Of a DNA stretch of 40,581 nucleotides, positions 1 through 8,209 are shown piece after piece. This DNA is from an uncultured Prochlorococcus sp. (GTDB taxonomy: Bacteria > Cyanobacteriota > Cyanobacteriia > PCC-6307 > Cyanobiaceae). Below the pieces are notes generated by a model that saw nothing but the letters and a program-made list of their open reading frames with translations, was not told the DNA's origin and ran no database searches. The position numbers were made by a program, and so were the translations under genes. The stretch lies in NCBI GenBank assembly GCA_902624785.1, contig CACNYU010000008.1, forward strand, positions 1 to 40,581, read 5' to 3'. How positions within the stretch are numbered: position 1 is the first letter of the stretch; each line of letters starts with the position of its first letter.

Positions 1-729
1 CAAGGGCAATCTAATCATTTTTATGGTGTTTTCCAGGTGGCTCATAAGGCTAAATGGATTCCAGAGAATTGTGAAGCAATACATGTTCCATTTGGATTAG
101 TTCAGGGTAGTGATGGCAAAAAACTTAAAACTAGAGAAGGAAAAACCATTCGATTAAAAGATTTATTGAAAGAGTCTATAAACAGAGCCAGGACTGATTT
201 AATGCTAAGGATAAAGTCTGAGAAAAGAGATGAAGATAATAACTTTATAGATAAAACATCTAAGGCAATAGGGATTGGAGCAGTCAAATATGCAGATCTA
301 AGTCAAAATAGAATAACAAATTATCAATTTAGCTTTGATAAAATGCTTGCATTAAATGGTAATACCGCTCCATATCTTCTATATACACTTGTCAGAATTG
401 CGGGAATAAACAGAAAAAATGATTTTAAAGAAGATAATTTTAGTACTGACAATATTATTTTTGAGAATTTATATGAATGGAAACTTCTTAAAAAGTTATT
501 AAAATACGATGAGATCATAGTTTCGCTTGAAAATGATTTAATGCCAAATAGACTATGTAATTATTTATTTGAACTATCTCAAATATTTAATAGATTTTAT
601 GATCAATTACCCATTCTTAAAGCAGATAAAAATATTAGAAATTCAAGATTAGCTCTTTGTTCTCTAACTGAAAAAACTTTAAGATTAAGTCTTAATCTTC
701 TTGGAATAGAAACTTTAGAAAGGATGTAA
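1..729 (+). CDS. argS: Arginyl-tRNA synthetase, C-terminal part (5' end outside window)
   Basis: Charges tRNA-Arg with arginine in the cytoplasm. The reading frame is open from base 1, so the gene starts upstream of the window and the first in-frame ATG (37) is internal. The visible part carries the class I KMSKS-region loop ([12 protein letters not shown], about 25 residues after that ATG), and then the helical anticodon-binding (DALR) domain with [16 protein letters not shown] near its middle and [14 protein letters not shown] at the end. The HIGH motif and catalytic core are not in the window. The stop codon TAA shares one base with the ATG of the next gene, which suggests translational coupling. 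Confidence 0.95.
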   Translation, partial: QGQSNHFYGVFQVAHKAKWIPENCEAIHVPFGLVQGSDGKKLKTREGKTIRLKDLLKESINRARTDLMLRIKSEKRDEDNNFIDKTSKAIGIGAVKYADLSQNRITNYQFSFDKMLALNGNTAPYLLYTLVRIAGINRKNDFKEDNFSTDNIIFENLYEWKLLKKLLKYDEIIVSLENDLMPNRLCNYLFELSQIFNRFYDQLPILKADKNIRNSRLALCSLTEKTLRLSLNLLGIETLERM

Positions 730-1835
730 TGTCAAAATTAAATCAATTTAATAATTCAATCCCTGAACCAAATGAATACATAAAAAGTCTGAAATCTTAT
801 TCTGCTCCATTGGAGAATAGAAGAAACTTGTTAAGATTAGATTTTAATGAAAATACTATTGGGCCAAGTCAAAAAGTTTATAATGCAATAAAGAATATAA
901 AAATAAATGAAATCTCTATATATCCAGAATATAATTTATTAAAAAATAAAGTTTGTCTTGAATATCATAAAAATAGAAATTTTGATATCAATGAAATTGG
1001 TATCTTTAATGGTGCTGATGCCGCTATTAATGCAATTTGTAAAGCCTTTGGCGAAAAAAATAAAGTATTTTTAACTACTAATCCAACATTTGGATACTAT
1101 TTCCCTTGTGCAGAAATGAATGGAATGATAATAAAATCTTGTTCATATAATGGCAATAATTTTACATTTCCATTAGAAAAATTTTACGAAAAAATTAGAC
1201 TATATAATCCAAAGTTAATCTTTATCTGTAATCCAAACAACCCAACAGGAACAGTAATAAGTGCTGAAAAGATTATAGAAATTGCGAATAAAAATAAAAA
1301 ATCATTAATTGTAATAGATGAACTATATGAAAAGTTTTATGGAGACAGTCTGCTCCCAATAATTGACTTTAAAAAGACAAAAAATATAGTTATTATTCAC
1401 TCACTATCTAAAACTGCAGGATTAGCCGGTTTAAGAGTCGGTTTTGCTTTTAGTAATGAGCAAATCATGAAACAAATTAATAAAGTAACTGGTCCATATG
1501 ATGTAAATAATTTCGCAGTTACAGCAGCTAATGCTGCCTTAGATGATCAAGAATATATTGATAATTATGTTTCAAAAGTAAAAGAAGCAAGAAATTGGAT
1601 AAAGGGAAAATTTGAATCACTTAATATTAGGAAAAATTTCAATGGAGGAAATTATTTTTTAATTTGGCCTAATCAAACACCCCAAGTTTTAGAGAAAGGA
1701 ATGAAAGAAAATGGAATTTTAATTAGAAATATGCAAAACAAAAAAGATATTGATAAATCAGTCAGAGTTAGTATAGGCGTTATTGAACAAATGAAAATCT
1801 TTTGGAAAATTTATAATAAATTAGATCAACCATAA
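729..1835 (+). CDS. PLP-dependent class I/II aminotransferase, HisC-like
   Basis: A fold-type I aminotransferase of 368 residues, close in layout to histidinol-phosphate aminotransferase. It shows the LDFNENTIGPS start of the HisC family, the NPNNPTG substrate/PLP motif, a VIDELYEKF stretch with the PLP-pyridine aspartate, and SLSKTAGLAGLR, in which Lys228 should form the Schiff base. It ends with VRVSIG, where the family has its carboxylate-binding Arg. The ATG overlaps the argS stop by one base (taATG). The substrate cannot be settled from sequence: these genomes normally also have a separate hisC, and the relatives include CobC/CobD-type decarboxylases. The 3' end is one base from the end of the opposing gene. 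Confidence 0.88.
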   Translation: MSKLNQFNNSIPEPNEYIKSLKSYSAPLENRRNLLRLDFNENTIGPSQKVYNAIKNIKINEISIYPEYNLLKNKVCLEYHKNRNFDINEIGIFNGADAAINAICKAFGEKNKVFLTTNPTFGYYFPCAEMNGMIIKSCSYNGNNFTFPLEKFYEKIRLYNPKLIFICNPNNPTGTVISAEKIIEIANKNKKSLIVIDELYEKFYGDSLLPIIDFKKTKNIVIIHSLSKTAGLAGLRVGFAFSNEQIMKQINKVTGPYDVNNFAVTAANAALDDQEYIDNYVSKVKEARNWIKGKFESLNIRKNFNGGNYFLIWPNQTPQVLEKGMKENGILIRNMQNKKDIDKSVRVSIGVIEQMKIFWKIYNKLDQP

Positions 1836-1836
1836 A

Positions 1837-2553
1837 TTAATTTCTAAAAAAATAAATAATTTTATCTTTATATTTTGTTGAATTTAATTTCAATTCTTTT
1901 CCAATATATTTGACTGTATATTGGGAAACATTTTCCAAAAATTCATCTTCATTAGAAAGATCACAATCAGCAATATTTTCTTTAGTAGTTAAAAAGTGAA
2001 CAGGTACAATTATTTTAGGGTTTAATATTTCTATGATATTGAGGGCCTCCTCGCCCGTATATGATTTAACACCTCCTCCAATAGAAATAAATAAAATATC
2101 AGGTCTATTAATTATGATTTGGTCTTCAAAAGTTATATCACCTGCAGCACCACCCATATGGACAATCTTAAAATCACTTTGATTCCAAGCCCATACAGTT
2201 GCTTTACCGTATCTTCGTCCATTTAAACGATCATGAGCTATTGATATACCATTAAAAATTAAATCATTATATTCATAAGTACCTGGTTCAACAAACATTA
2301 AATCATTGTTTGGATTATAACCTTCATCAGCTAATCTTGAGCTTGCCAATATTAAATCTTTTTCAAAATTTTGAGACTCTTTAAATTGACTAGCGCAACC
2401 AACAGCTTTGAATGGATTAATCAGTATAGATTTACCCTCACCTTTTATTAAAAATTGACTATGACCAAAACTTTTTAATATTAACTCTTCAGCATTTACA
2501 TTAGATGGAACTAATAAAAATAATATTAAAAATAATAATCTTTTGAGTTTCAA
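1837..2553 (-). CDS. Exported metallo-beta-lactamase-fold (UlaG-like) protein lacking HxHxDH
   Basis: 238 residues. A hydrophobic N-terminus (residues 4-16) followed by NVNA-EE fits a signal peptide cut near residue 21, so the product is probably periplasmic or thylakoid-luminal. The fold is suggested by FGHSQFLIKGEGKSILINPF (residues 29-48), HMGGAAGD and PVHF, which are typical of UlaG-like hydrolases. Where the family has THxHxDH, this protein reads ASSRLADEG (residues 70-78), so the first metal-binding cluster is missing. It may be a non-catalytic relative or use another metal set. It is the last gene of the run that begins with prfB, 27 bases after trpG. I do not know its function. Confidence 0.75.
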   Translation of the reverse strand: MKLKRLLFLILFLLVPSNVNAEELILKSFGHSQFLIKGEGKSILINPFKAVGCASQFKESQNFEKDLILASSRLADEGYNPNNDLMFVEPGTYEYNDLIFNGISIAHDRLNGRRYGKATVWAWNQSDFKIVHMGGAAGDITFEDQIIINRPDILFISIGGGVKSYTGEEALNIIEILNPKIIVPVHFLTTKENIADCDLSNEDEFLENVSQYTVKYIGKELKLNSTKYKDKIIYFFRN

Positions 2554-2580
2554 AATTGATATCCTGTATATCTATAAATT

Positions 2581-3177
2581 TTACATCTCTTGAGCCATTT
2601 TAAGAAAATTAGAGATTATTTTATGACCAAATTCTGTTAATACACTCTCAGGATGAAATTGAATACCTTGAATATGATTATATTCTTTATGACAAATTCC
2701 CATAATAGTTTGATCATCCAAATAAGCTGTTACTTCAAAACAATTAGGTAATGTAAGATTATCAACTATCAAGCTATGATATCTAGTAGCAAGAAATGGA
2801 TTTTGTATATTCTTGAACAAACCATTACTATTATGGAAAATATTAGAAGTCTTACCATGCATTAATTCTTTTCCAATAATAACTTTCCCCCCATAAGCTT
2901 GAGCTAATGCTTGATGACCAAGGCAAACGCCTAAAGTTGGAATATCCTTTGAAATCTCTTTTAAGATTGGGATACAAATACCAGATTGATCTGGATTACC
3001 AGGACCTGGGGATAAAAGAATGCCTTTAGGTTTAAGCTTTAAAATATCATCCAAATTAATTTTGTCATTTCTTTTTACTAAAATATTCTTAGTAATAGAA
3101 TATTCTGAAGATAGTTCTCCTAAATACTGAACAAGATTGTATGTAAAACTATCATAATTATCAATTACTAAAAACAT
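2581..3177 (-). CDS. trpG: Glutamine amidotransferase subunit of anthranilate / aminodeoxychorismate synthase
   Basis: Releases ammonia from glutamine for a chorismate-using partner: TrpE in tryptophan synthesis and/or PabB in folate synthesis. 198 residues is the usual length of TrpG/PabA. It has the class I triad: Cys85 in GVCLGHQALAQAYGG, and His175 and Glu177 in FHPESVLTE. The oxyanion motif LSPGPGNPDQ lies at residues 56-65. No trpE or pabB gene is in the window, so the protein may serve both, as in many bacteria. It starts 6 bases after dgkA in the same orientation, so it is probably cotranscribed. Confidence 0.92.
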   Translation of the reverse strand: MFLVIDNYDSFTYNLVQYLGELSSEYSITKNILVKRNDKINLDDILKLKPKGILLSPGPGNPDQSGICIPILKEISKDIPTLGVCLGHQALAQAYGGKVIIGKELMHGKTSNIFHNSNGLFKNIQNPFLATRYHSLIVDNLTLPNCFEVTAYLDDQTIMGICHKEYNHIQGIQFHPESVLTEFGHKIISNFLKMAQEM

Positions 3178-3183
3178 TTTATG

Positions 3184-3600
3184 TTAATTGAAAAGAATCA
3201 ATTTAATTTTAGGAAAGAATATGAATGCAGCAACAAAAATTGAATTTAAAGATGCTAATAAAACAGATGCAGCTGAACAATCTTTAGAAATCTTAGCAAG
3301 TTTATTAAAATTTTTTTTAACATTCAAATCTACGATAGATTCAATTGAAGTATTTAATAACTCAAGTATTAAAACAGAAAAAATTGTAGATATTATTATC
3401 ATATATTCATTCAGACTACATTTAAAAAATAAAGAAGTAATTATTATTAATACTCCAAATGAGATTTGTATCCTAAAATTCCTCGTAGTCCTAAAACAAT
3501 AAATTAATCCATCAATAGCAAATTTAAAACTAGCAAAAATATCTCTTGAAGTTTGAAAAGACTCTCTTTTTTCTCTTCTTATATTATTTTGATTAATCAT
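3184..3600 (-). CDS. dgkA: Diacylglycerol/undecaprenol kinase family membrane protein
   Basis: A 138-residue integral membrane lipid kinase of the DgkA family, which phosphorylates diacylglycerol or undecaprenol at the inner membrane. The family signature ELLNTSIESIVDL (where DgkA has ELxNTAIE) and KDCSAASVLLASL (D-x-AAAVL region) are present. Three hydrophobic segments can be seen at roughly residues 45-60, 65-85 and 110-130. The N-terminus MINQNN is the same as that of the next gene upstream (ybeY), and the DNA around both start codons is nearly identical. It lies 7 bases after ybeY and 6 before trpG. Which lipid is the substrate cannot be told from sequence. Confidence 0.9.
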   Translation of the reverse strand: MINQNNIRREKRESFQTSRDIFASFKFAIDGLIYCFRTTRNFRIQISFGVLIIITSLFFKCSLNEYMIIISTIFSVLILELLNTSIESIVDLNVKKNFNKLAKISKDCSAASVLLASLNSIFVAAFIFFPKIKLILFN

Positions 3601-3607
3601 AATCTAT

Positions 3608-4156
3608 CTATTCAATATTTAATTTTGAAATCAAATATTCTTGCATTTTTAGCATTTTCTCTAATTGAGTTGGATCTTGGTGATCCCATCCTAATAAATG
3701 TAAAAAACCATGACTAGCTAACCATATCATCTCTTGTTCCACAGAGTTATTATATTCAATTGATTGTTTTAATGCCATTTCCAAAGATATAAAAATATCT
3801 CCGAATTCTATAAAAGTAAGATAATTTACTGAGTCATCTTTGGAAAGAATTGGAAAAGAAAGAACATCAGTAGGACCAGATTTATTTAGCCAAATTTGGT
3901 TTAAATCGGATATTTTTAGATTATCAACGATTTCCAAACTTATTGAAGCAGATTTTTTATTTAGTAAATAATCTGGTAAAAATTCCTTAAATTCATTCAT
4001 TAAAATATTAATCCACCTCAAAAGAGTATTTTCCCAAAAGTCATGTTCAAAAATATAATTTTTTATACCATTCACATTAAGCTTATTTGGCAATATTCTA
4101 TATGAGTTTTTAAATACCAATTCAATGTATTCCATAGAATTGTTTTGATTAATCAT
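3608..4156 (-). CDS. ybeY: Endoribonuclease YbeY, 16S rRNA maturation / ribosome quality control
   Basis: A metal-dependent RNase that works in 16S rRNA 3' end maturation and ribosome quality control. The 182-residue protein has the zinc motif H-x3-H-x5-H as His149, His153 and His159 in HGFLHLLGWDHQDP, and the PTDVLSFP stretch that marks the family. ATG at 4156 gives the N-terminus MINQNNSMEYIELVF; a second ATG (MEYIEL) seven codons later is a possible alternative. It is in a tight run: 5 bases after the DUF3285 gene and 7 before dgkA. Pairing of ybeY with dgkA is common in bacteria and supports both calls. Confidence 0.93.
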   Translation of the reverse strand: MINQNNSMEYIELVFKNSYRILPNKLNVNGIKNYIFEHDFWENTLLRWINILMNEFKEFLPDYLLNKKSASISLEIVDNLKISDLNQIWLNKSGPTDVLSFPILSKDDSVNYLTFIEFGDIFISLEMALKQSIEYNNSVEQEMIWLASHGFLHLLGWDHQDPTQLEKMLKMQEYLISKLNIE

Positions 4157-4161
4157 ATTTC

Positions 4162-4341
4162 TTAAATGGGAATATTTGGTTTACTTAGAATTGCCAATAG
4201 AATTAAAATTCCAAATAACATTAAAAAAGTAACACTAAAATGAACCAAACTTTTAGAGCCTTTTCTAACCATATTTCTCATAGCTAATTTGATGAAACTT
4301 GGATGCGGCAACTTCTTTTGCGGATTCTCGTTTTTAATCAT
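4162..4341 (-). CDS. Small DUF3285 single-pass membrane protein
   Basis: A 59-residue protein read from ATG at 4341 to TAA at 4162. The N-terminal half is basic (PQKKLPHPSFIKLAMRNM, then VRKGSKSL) and the C-terminal half is one hydrophobic helix (residues about 35-53, FSVTFLMLFGILILLAIL), ending KPNIPI. The PSFIKLAMRNMVRKG pattern is what I recall of the cyanobacterial DUF3285 family. It fits exactly between prfB (17 bases before) and ybeY (5 bases after), leaving no unexplained gap, which supports it as a real gene. The function is unknown. By the positive-inside rule the N-terminus should be cytoplasmic. Confidence 0.85.
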   Translation of the reverse strand: MIKNENPQKKLPHPSFIKLAMRNMVRKGSKSLVHFSVTFLMLFGILILLAILSKPNIPI

Positions 4342-4358
4342 AATTTTTATATTTTCCC

Positions 4359-5463
4359 TTAAGAAACATTTAAACGCAATAACCCATATATAAAGTTATC
4401 TATATCCCCATTTAAAAAACCTTCAACATCTGTACTCTCTTGGTTAGTTCTAAGATCTTTGACTAATTGATAGGGATTAAAAACATAATTTCTAATTTGA
4501 TTACCCCAGGCAGCTTCAACAATATCTCCCTTTATATCTGCTACTTCCTCTGCTCTCTGTTCTCTAGCAATAATTAGTAACTTTGATTTAAGAAGAAGCA
4601 TTGCCTTCTCTTTATTTTGCAACTGTGATCTTTCCTGTGTGCAACGAACAGATATCCCTGTCGGTAAATGAGTAATTCTCACAGCAGTTTCCACCTTATT
4701 AACATTTTGCCCTCCAGCCCCTCCTGATCTACTTGTATTTATTTCTATATCTTTTTCTGGAATCTCTAAGCAGATATCTTCATCTAATTTTGGCATAACC
4801 TCAATGCCAGCAAAACTAGTTTGTCTTTTACCATTAGCATTAAATGGAGAGATCCTTACTAATCGATGGGTTCCTTTTTCATTTTTTAAATATCCATAAG
4901 CATATTTACCTTCGATTTCAAAAGTTATGCTTTTAAACCCAGCTTCCTCGCCCTCTGACAAATCATTAATAGTTAATTTCATAGAGTGAGCATCTGACCA
5001 TCGAGAATACATCCTAAATAAAATCTCAACCCAATCTTGAGCATCAGTACCGCCAGCACCTGCATTAATTGAAATAACTGCATTACCTTTATCATATTCT
5101 CCACTAAGTAATCTCTGAAGTTCCCACCTATCTAAGTTTTCTTTAAGTATATCTAAACCTATCTGAGATTCTTTTATCAAGTCTTCCTCTGGATCTAATG
5201 CGAAAAGATCTAGAGAAGCAGTTGCGTCAGAAATCAAAGTTTGCCATTTATCTAATAAATTTAGTTGTTCTTTAACATCATCGAGATTTCTCATTAATAT
5301 TTTTGCTTTTTCTTGGTTTTCCCAAAATCCCGGAACAGCAGCTTGTTGTTCTAAATCTATCTTTTGTGCTTTTAGTTTAGGTATGTCAAAGATACTCCTG
5401 AGCTTTGCTCAGGCGCTCTTTACATGTGGAAAGGTCTTTTCTGAATTCTGTAAGATCTAACAA
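4359..5463 (-). CDS. prfB: Peptide chain release factor 2, made by +1 programmed frameshift
   Basis: Recognises UAA and UGA stop codons and releases the peptide. The gene is in two frames: 25 codons from a TTG at 5463 to CTT at 5389, an in-frame TGA at 5388-5386, then the main frame from GAC (5387) to 4359. Joined, it is 367 residues, the usual RF2 length. Peptidyl-tRNA hydrolysis motif [11 protein letters not shown] and the UGA-reading tripeptide SPF ([15 protein letters not shown]) are both present. An ATG at 5294 is internal and would remove about 55 N-terminal residues, including [10 protein letters not shown], which belongs to RF2. The TTG start is inferred: no ATG exists upstream in that frame. 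It leads the run prfB-DUF3285-ybeY-dgkA-trpG. Confidence 0.95.
5385..5413 (-). other. prfB +1 frameshift site with overlapping hairpin
   Basis: On the minus strand, AGGAG (5399-5395), TAT, then CTT TGA C (5391-5385). This is the arrangement of the classic RF2 autoregulatory slip site: a Shine-Dalgarno-like element three bases before the slippery CUU and a UGA followed by C. Just before it, CCTGAGC (5413-5407), AAA and GCTCAGG (5403-5397) form a perfect 7-bp stem with a 3-base loop. The 3' arm of the stem contains the AGG of the Shine-Dalgarno-like element. The frameshift itself is well established for prfB; a role for the hairpin is my inference. Confidence 0.93.
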
Positions 5464-5480
5464 AATAGATAATTTTCTTA

Positions 5481-5488
5481 TTTATAAT
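5481..5488. promoter_or_regulatory. Candidate overlapping -10 elements for prfB (-) and grxC (+)
   Basis: In the 76-base divergent gap, TATAAT on the plus strand (5483-5488) overlaps TATAAA on the minus strand (5486-5481). The plus element would give grxC a leader of about 45 bases; the minus element would give prfB a leader of about 10 bases. No clear -35 is seen. A second plus-strand candidate is TATAAA at 5513-5518. In DNA this A+T-rich, such matches also arise by chance. Confidence 0.35.
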
Positions 5489-5539
5489 CTAACAAGCACT
5501 TTTATTTAATAGTATAAAGTAAATAATATTTAAAAAAAA

Positions 5540-5794
5540 ATGAAAAAAGTTGAAATCTATACATGGCAATACTGTCCATTTTGTATTCGTGCTAAATCTT
5601 TACTTAATAAAAAGAATATAGACTTTATAGAATATAAAATTGATGGAGATGAATCAGCTAGAGAAAAAATGATAGAGAGAGCTAATGGTAAAAGGTCACT
5701 TCCTCAAATATTTATAAATAATAACAGTATTGGAGGCTGTGATGATCTCTATTCACTGGAGGAAGAGAATAAATTGGACTCACTAATTGAATAA
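5540..5794 (+). CDS. grxC: Glutaredoxin 3
   Basis: A small dithiol glutaredoxin of 84 residues that reduces disulfides with glutathione. The active site is Cys12-Pro-Phe-Cys15 ([10 protein letters not shown]). The cis-proline motif SLPQIFINN and the GGCDDL glutathione-binding turn follow at the expected places. It has no signal peptide, so it is cytoplasmic. It is 5 bases upstream of gshB, so enzyme and cofactor supply are paired in one transcript. The ATG follows a run of eight A residues and has no clear Shine-Dalgarno sequence. Confidence 0.96.
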   Translation: MKKVEIYTWQYCPFCIRAKSLLNKKNIDFIEYKIDGDESAREKMIERANGKRSLPQIFINNNSIGGCDDLYSLEEENKLDSLIE

Positions 5795-5799
5795 TTCAT

Positions 5800-6726
5800 A
5801 TGAAATTTCTTTTTGTAGTCGATCCGATAAAGAATATTAACCCAGAAAAAGATTCATCTGCTGCATTAATGCAGGCAACCCACAAAAAAAATGTTGACGT
5901 TTGGATTTGTACTCCACAAGATCTTGAGGCCAGAGGAGATGAAGTTTGGGCATCTTGTATAAAAATAGTACCAATTCCTTGGATTCAATTAAAAAATAAT
6001 AAATGCATTCCACTCGCAAAATTTAGTTGTATTTGGATGAGAAAAGATCCTCCTGTTGATGAAGGATATCTATACGCGACACATCTTCTTGAAGTGGCTG
6101 AGAGGAAAGGTGTCAAAGTTGTCAATAAACCATCATCTCTAAGAGCATGGAATGAAAAATTAGGAGCATTAAGATATAGCCATCTTATGGCTCCAACCAT
6201 TGTGGCTAGTAAAGTCAATGATTTAATTAATTTTGCACAAGCTAACGAAGAAGTTGTTATTAAACCATTAGGTGGAAAAGGAGGACAGGGAGTAATTAGA
6301 TTGAATAAAAATTCTCCTGGTTCTAAAGCAATCATTGAACTAATTACATCACAAGAACAACTTCCAGTTATGATGCAAAAGTTTATTCCTGAAGTTCAAG
6401 ATGGAGATAAAAGAATAATCATTGTAGATGGCCAACCATTGGGAGCAATAAATCGAATCCCCAATGAAGGAGATTTTAGAAGTAATTTAGCAATGGGTGG
6501 AAAAGCTGAACAGACTACCCTAAGTAATGCAGAAAAAAAAATATGTCTTGAATTATCTCAACACTTACAAGAAGAAGGATTATTTTTTGTAGGAATTGAT
6601 GTTATTAATGGAATGCTTAGTGAAATTAATGTCACAAGTCCAACAGGTCTAAGAGAAATTGAAAAATTATCTAATAAAAATATTTCAGAGGAGGTAATTG
6701 AGAAATTACTCAATCTCATAAATTAA
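5800..6726 (+). CDS. gshB: Glutathione synthetase
   Basis: Joins gamma-glutamylcysteine and glycine using ATP, the last step of glutathione synthesis. 308 residues, the prokaryotic GshB length. The N-terminal domain has [19 protein letters not shown] and [13 protein letters not shown]. The ATP-grasp part has [14 protein letters not shown] (flexible glycine loop), and [22 protein letters not shown] with the metal-binding residues. It is translated just after grxC. Its last 21 bases overlap the end of menF on the other strand, so the two transcripts must be complementary at their 3' ends. Confidence 0.96.
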   Translation: MKFLFVVDPIKNINPEKDSSAALMQATHKKNVDVWICTPQDLEARGDEVWASCIKIVPIPWIQLKNNKCIPLAKFSCIWMRKDPPVDEGYLYATHLLEVAERKGVKVVNKPSSLRAWNEKLGALRYSHLMAPTIVASKVNDLINFAQANEEVVIKPLGGKGGQGVIRLNKNSPGSKAIIELITSQEQLPVMMQKFIPEVQDGDKRIIIVDGQPLGAINRIPNEGDFRSNLAMGGKAEQTTLSNAEKKICLELSQHLQEEGLFFVGIDVINGMLSEINVTSPTGLREIEKLSNKNISEEVIEKLLNLIN

Positions 6727-8112
6727 ATTGTTATCAAAAATTTGATTTACTAAAGAGGCAAGTTTAAGTTTAATTTCATCAATTTCTTTTTCGCAAATTG
6801 ATCCTTTTACTAAACCTGATCCAGCAATAAATTCTATATCGCTCTTAATTATCCTAGCGCCTCTTAAAGCAACTCTAAAATCAGCATTACCTTCTACATC
6901 AACCCAACCAAAGGGAGAAGCATAATTTCCTCTTTCAAAATTTTCAAAACTATCTATACACTCTAAAGCTTTTTCTTTAGGGAAACCGCAAACTGCCGGA
7001 GAAGGATGTAACTTTTCAAGTAATGTGAAAGGGCATAGTTCATCAACCTCTGCCCTTAGTAAGGTAAATAGATGAGCTATGTTGCCGAATTCTTTAATCT
7101 TTAATTTCTCTTTCTTATAGTTTCTAATATCTAAAAATTTCAAATTTTCAATTAAATAATTTATTACAAAATTATGTTCTCTTAAATTCTTATCACTTCT
7201 TATAAAAGTATTCATATCCGATCCAATTCTTTCAGTTCCAGCAATCGCCTCTAGTTTTAAAACTTTTTGCTCATATGAGAATAATTTTTCGGGAGATGCA
7301 CCAAAAATCATATTTTCCTTATTTCTTTTCCAAAGATATCTACAGGCATTAGGTTGGTTTAACCTTAATTTATTTAAGATTTGAATAATATTTAATTTAT
7401 TCTTCAGTTGAAATATTAATCTAGATCCTAATACTAATTTCTCAATATAATCATTATTTATCAGCCTAATAGCTTCAGTTATTTGTTTATTTAATAATGG
7501 GTAGGATTTATTAAAAGATTTATAAAATTCATCTATTGATATATTTCCATTTACATAATTATAATTTTGACTTTTTAAAGAAATTATTTTCTCTCTAATA
7601 ACCCATAATTCATAAAGATAATCTCTAGTAGATTCTCTTGGATCAATTTCTATATTCATTCTAATTACTATATTTTTACCATCATTAATAATTAAAAACT
7701 TTGGTAAGACCCCCTCTAAAATATAAAAATCATTAGTAATTTTATAATTATTTAAATATTCTTTAAAAGTAAAAAAATAAAATATTTTCCCAAGGGAACA
7801 AAATTTATTTTGACTTTCTAGATTTATTATATTTTTTAGTGTTTGATCATTGAAATTTTTAGCTAATTCAAATCTATTAATACCCTTTAATTTAATACTT
7901 TTACATTTATCGAGAGCGACAAATGAAATATTATTATTTTCCTCCCAAAAAATAGAAAAATTATATTTATCTAAAAATATTGAGTAAATATCTATTAAAT
8001 CCCTAACTGGCAAATCAATACAAAAACTAATTATTCCACTTGTCAAACCAGTTTTTTCAATCTTTTTTAAAATATAATCTGAGAAATTTAAAAAAGTGAT
8101 TTTATCATCCAT
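6706..8112 (-). CDS. menF: Isochorismate synthase (phylloquinone pathway)
   Basis: Converts chorismate to isochorismate, the first committed step toward phylloquinone. 468 residues. The C-terminal chorismate-binding domain has [61 protein letters not shown] and [22 protein letters not shown], in the order seen in MenF/EntC enzymes. The N-terminal third is less conserved and rich in Asn, Lys and Ile. It is divergent from menA across 97 bases, and overlaps gshB by 21 bases at the 3' ends. Anthranilate synthase and salicylate synthase are related, but the men neighbours decide the call. Confidence 0.93.
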   Translation of the reverse strand: MDDKITFLNFSDYILKKIEKTGLTSGIISFCIDLPVRDLIDIYSIFLDKYNFSIFWEENNNISFVALDKCKSIKLKGINRFELAKNFNDQTLKNIINLESQNKFCSLGKIFYFFTFKEYLNNYKITNDFYILEGVLPKFLIINDGKNIVIRMNIEIDPRESTRDYLYELWVIREKIISLKSQNYNYVNGNISIDEFYKSFNKSYPLLNKQITEAIRLINNDYIEKLVLGSRLIFQLKNKLNIIQILNKLRLNQPNACRYLWKRNKENMIFGASPEKLFSYEQKVLKLEAIAGTERIGSDMNTFIRSDKNLREHNFVINYLIENLKFLDIRNYKKEKLKIKEFGNIAHLFTLLRAEVDELCPFTLLEKLHPSPAVCGFPKEKALECIDSFENFERGNYASPFGWVDVEGNADFRVALRGARIIKSDIEFIAGSGLVKGSICEKEIDEIKLKLASLVNQIFDNNLIYEIE

Positions 8113-8209
8113 AAAACTAGTGCAATAACAAAACCATACGTCTAATCAAGAAATATAAGAGCATTTATCATTTATATTAAATAATAATAATAACTTTTAA
8201 AAGATATTG

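Noticed and set aside
102-287. Minus-strand open frame opposite argS
   Set aside because: Shadow of the strongly supported argS frame; hydrophobic Leu/Ser-rich sequence is what antisense of Lys/Asn-rich coding gives.
3188-3502. 104-codon plus-strand frame opposite dgkA
   Set aside because: Overlaps dgkA almost completely; dgkA has the family motif ELLNTSIE and tight operon spacing, and the plus-strand product has no recognisable feature.
5295-5463. First impression of an intergenic gap before a short prfB
   Set aside because: The region is the start of prfB: 25 codons in one frame, the +1 frameshift site, and about 30 more conserved codons before the ATG at 5294.
5985-6335. 116-codon minus-strand frame opposite gshB
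   Set aside because: gshB is certain in this place; the antisense frame arises from codon bias and matches nothing I know.
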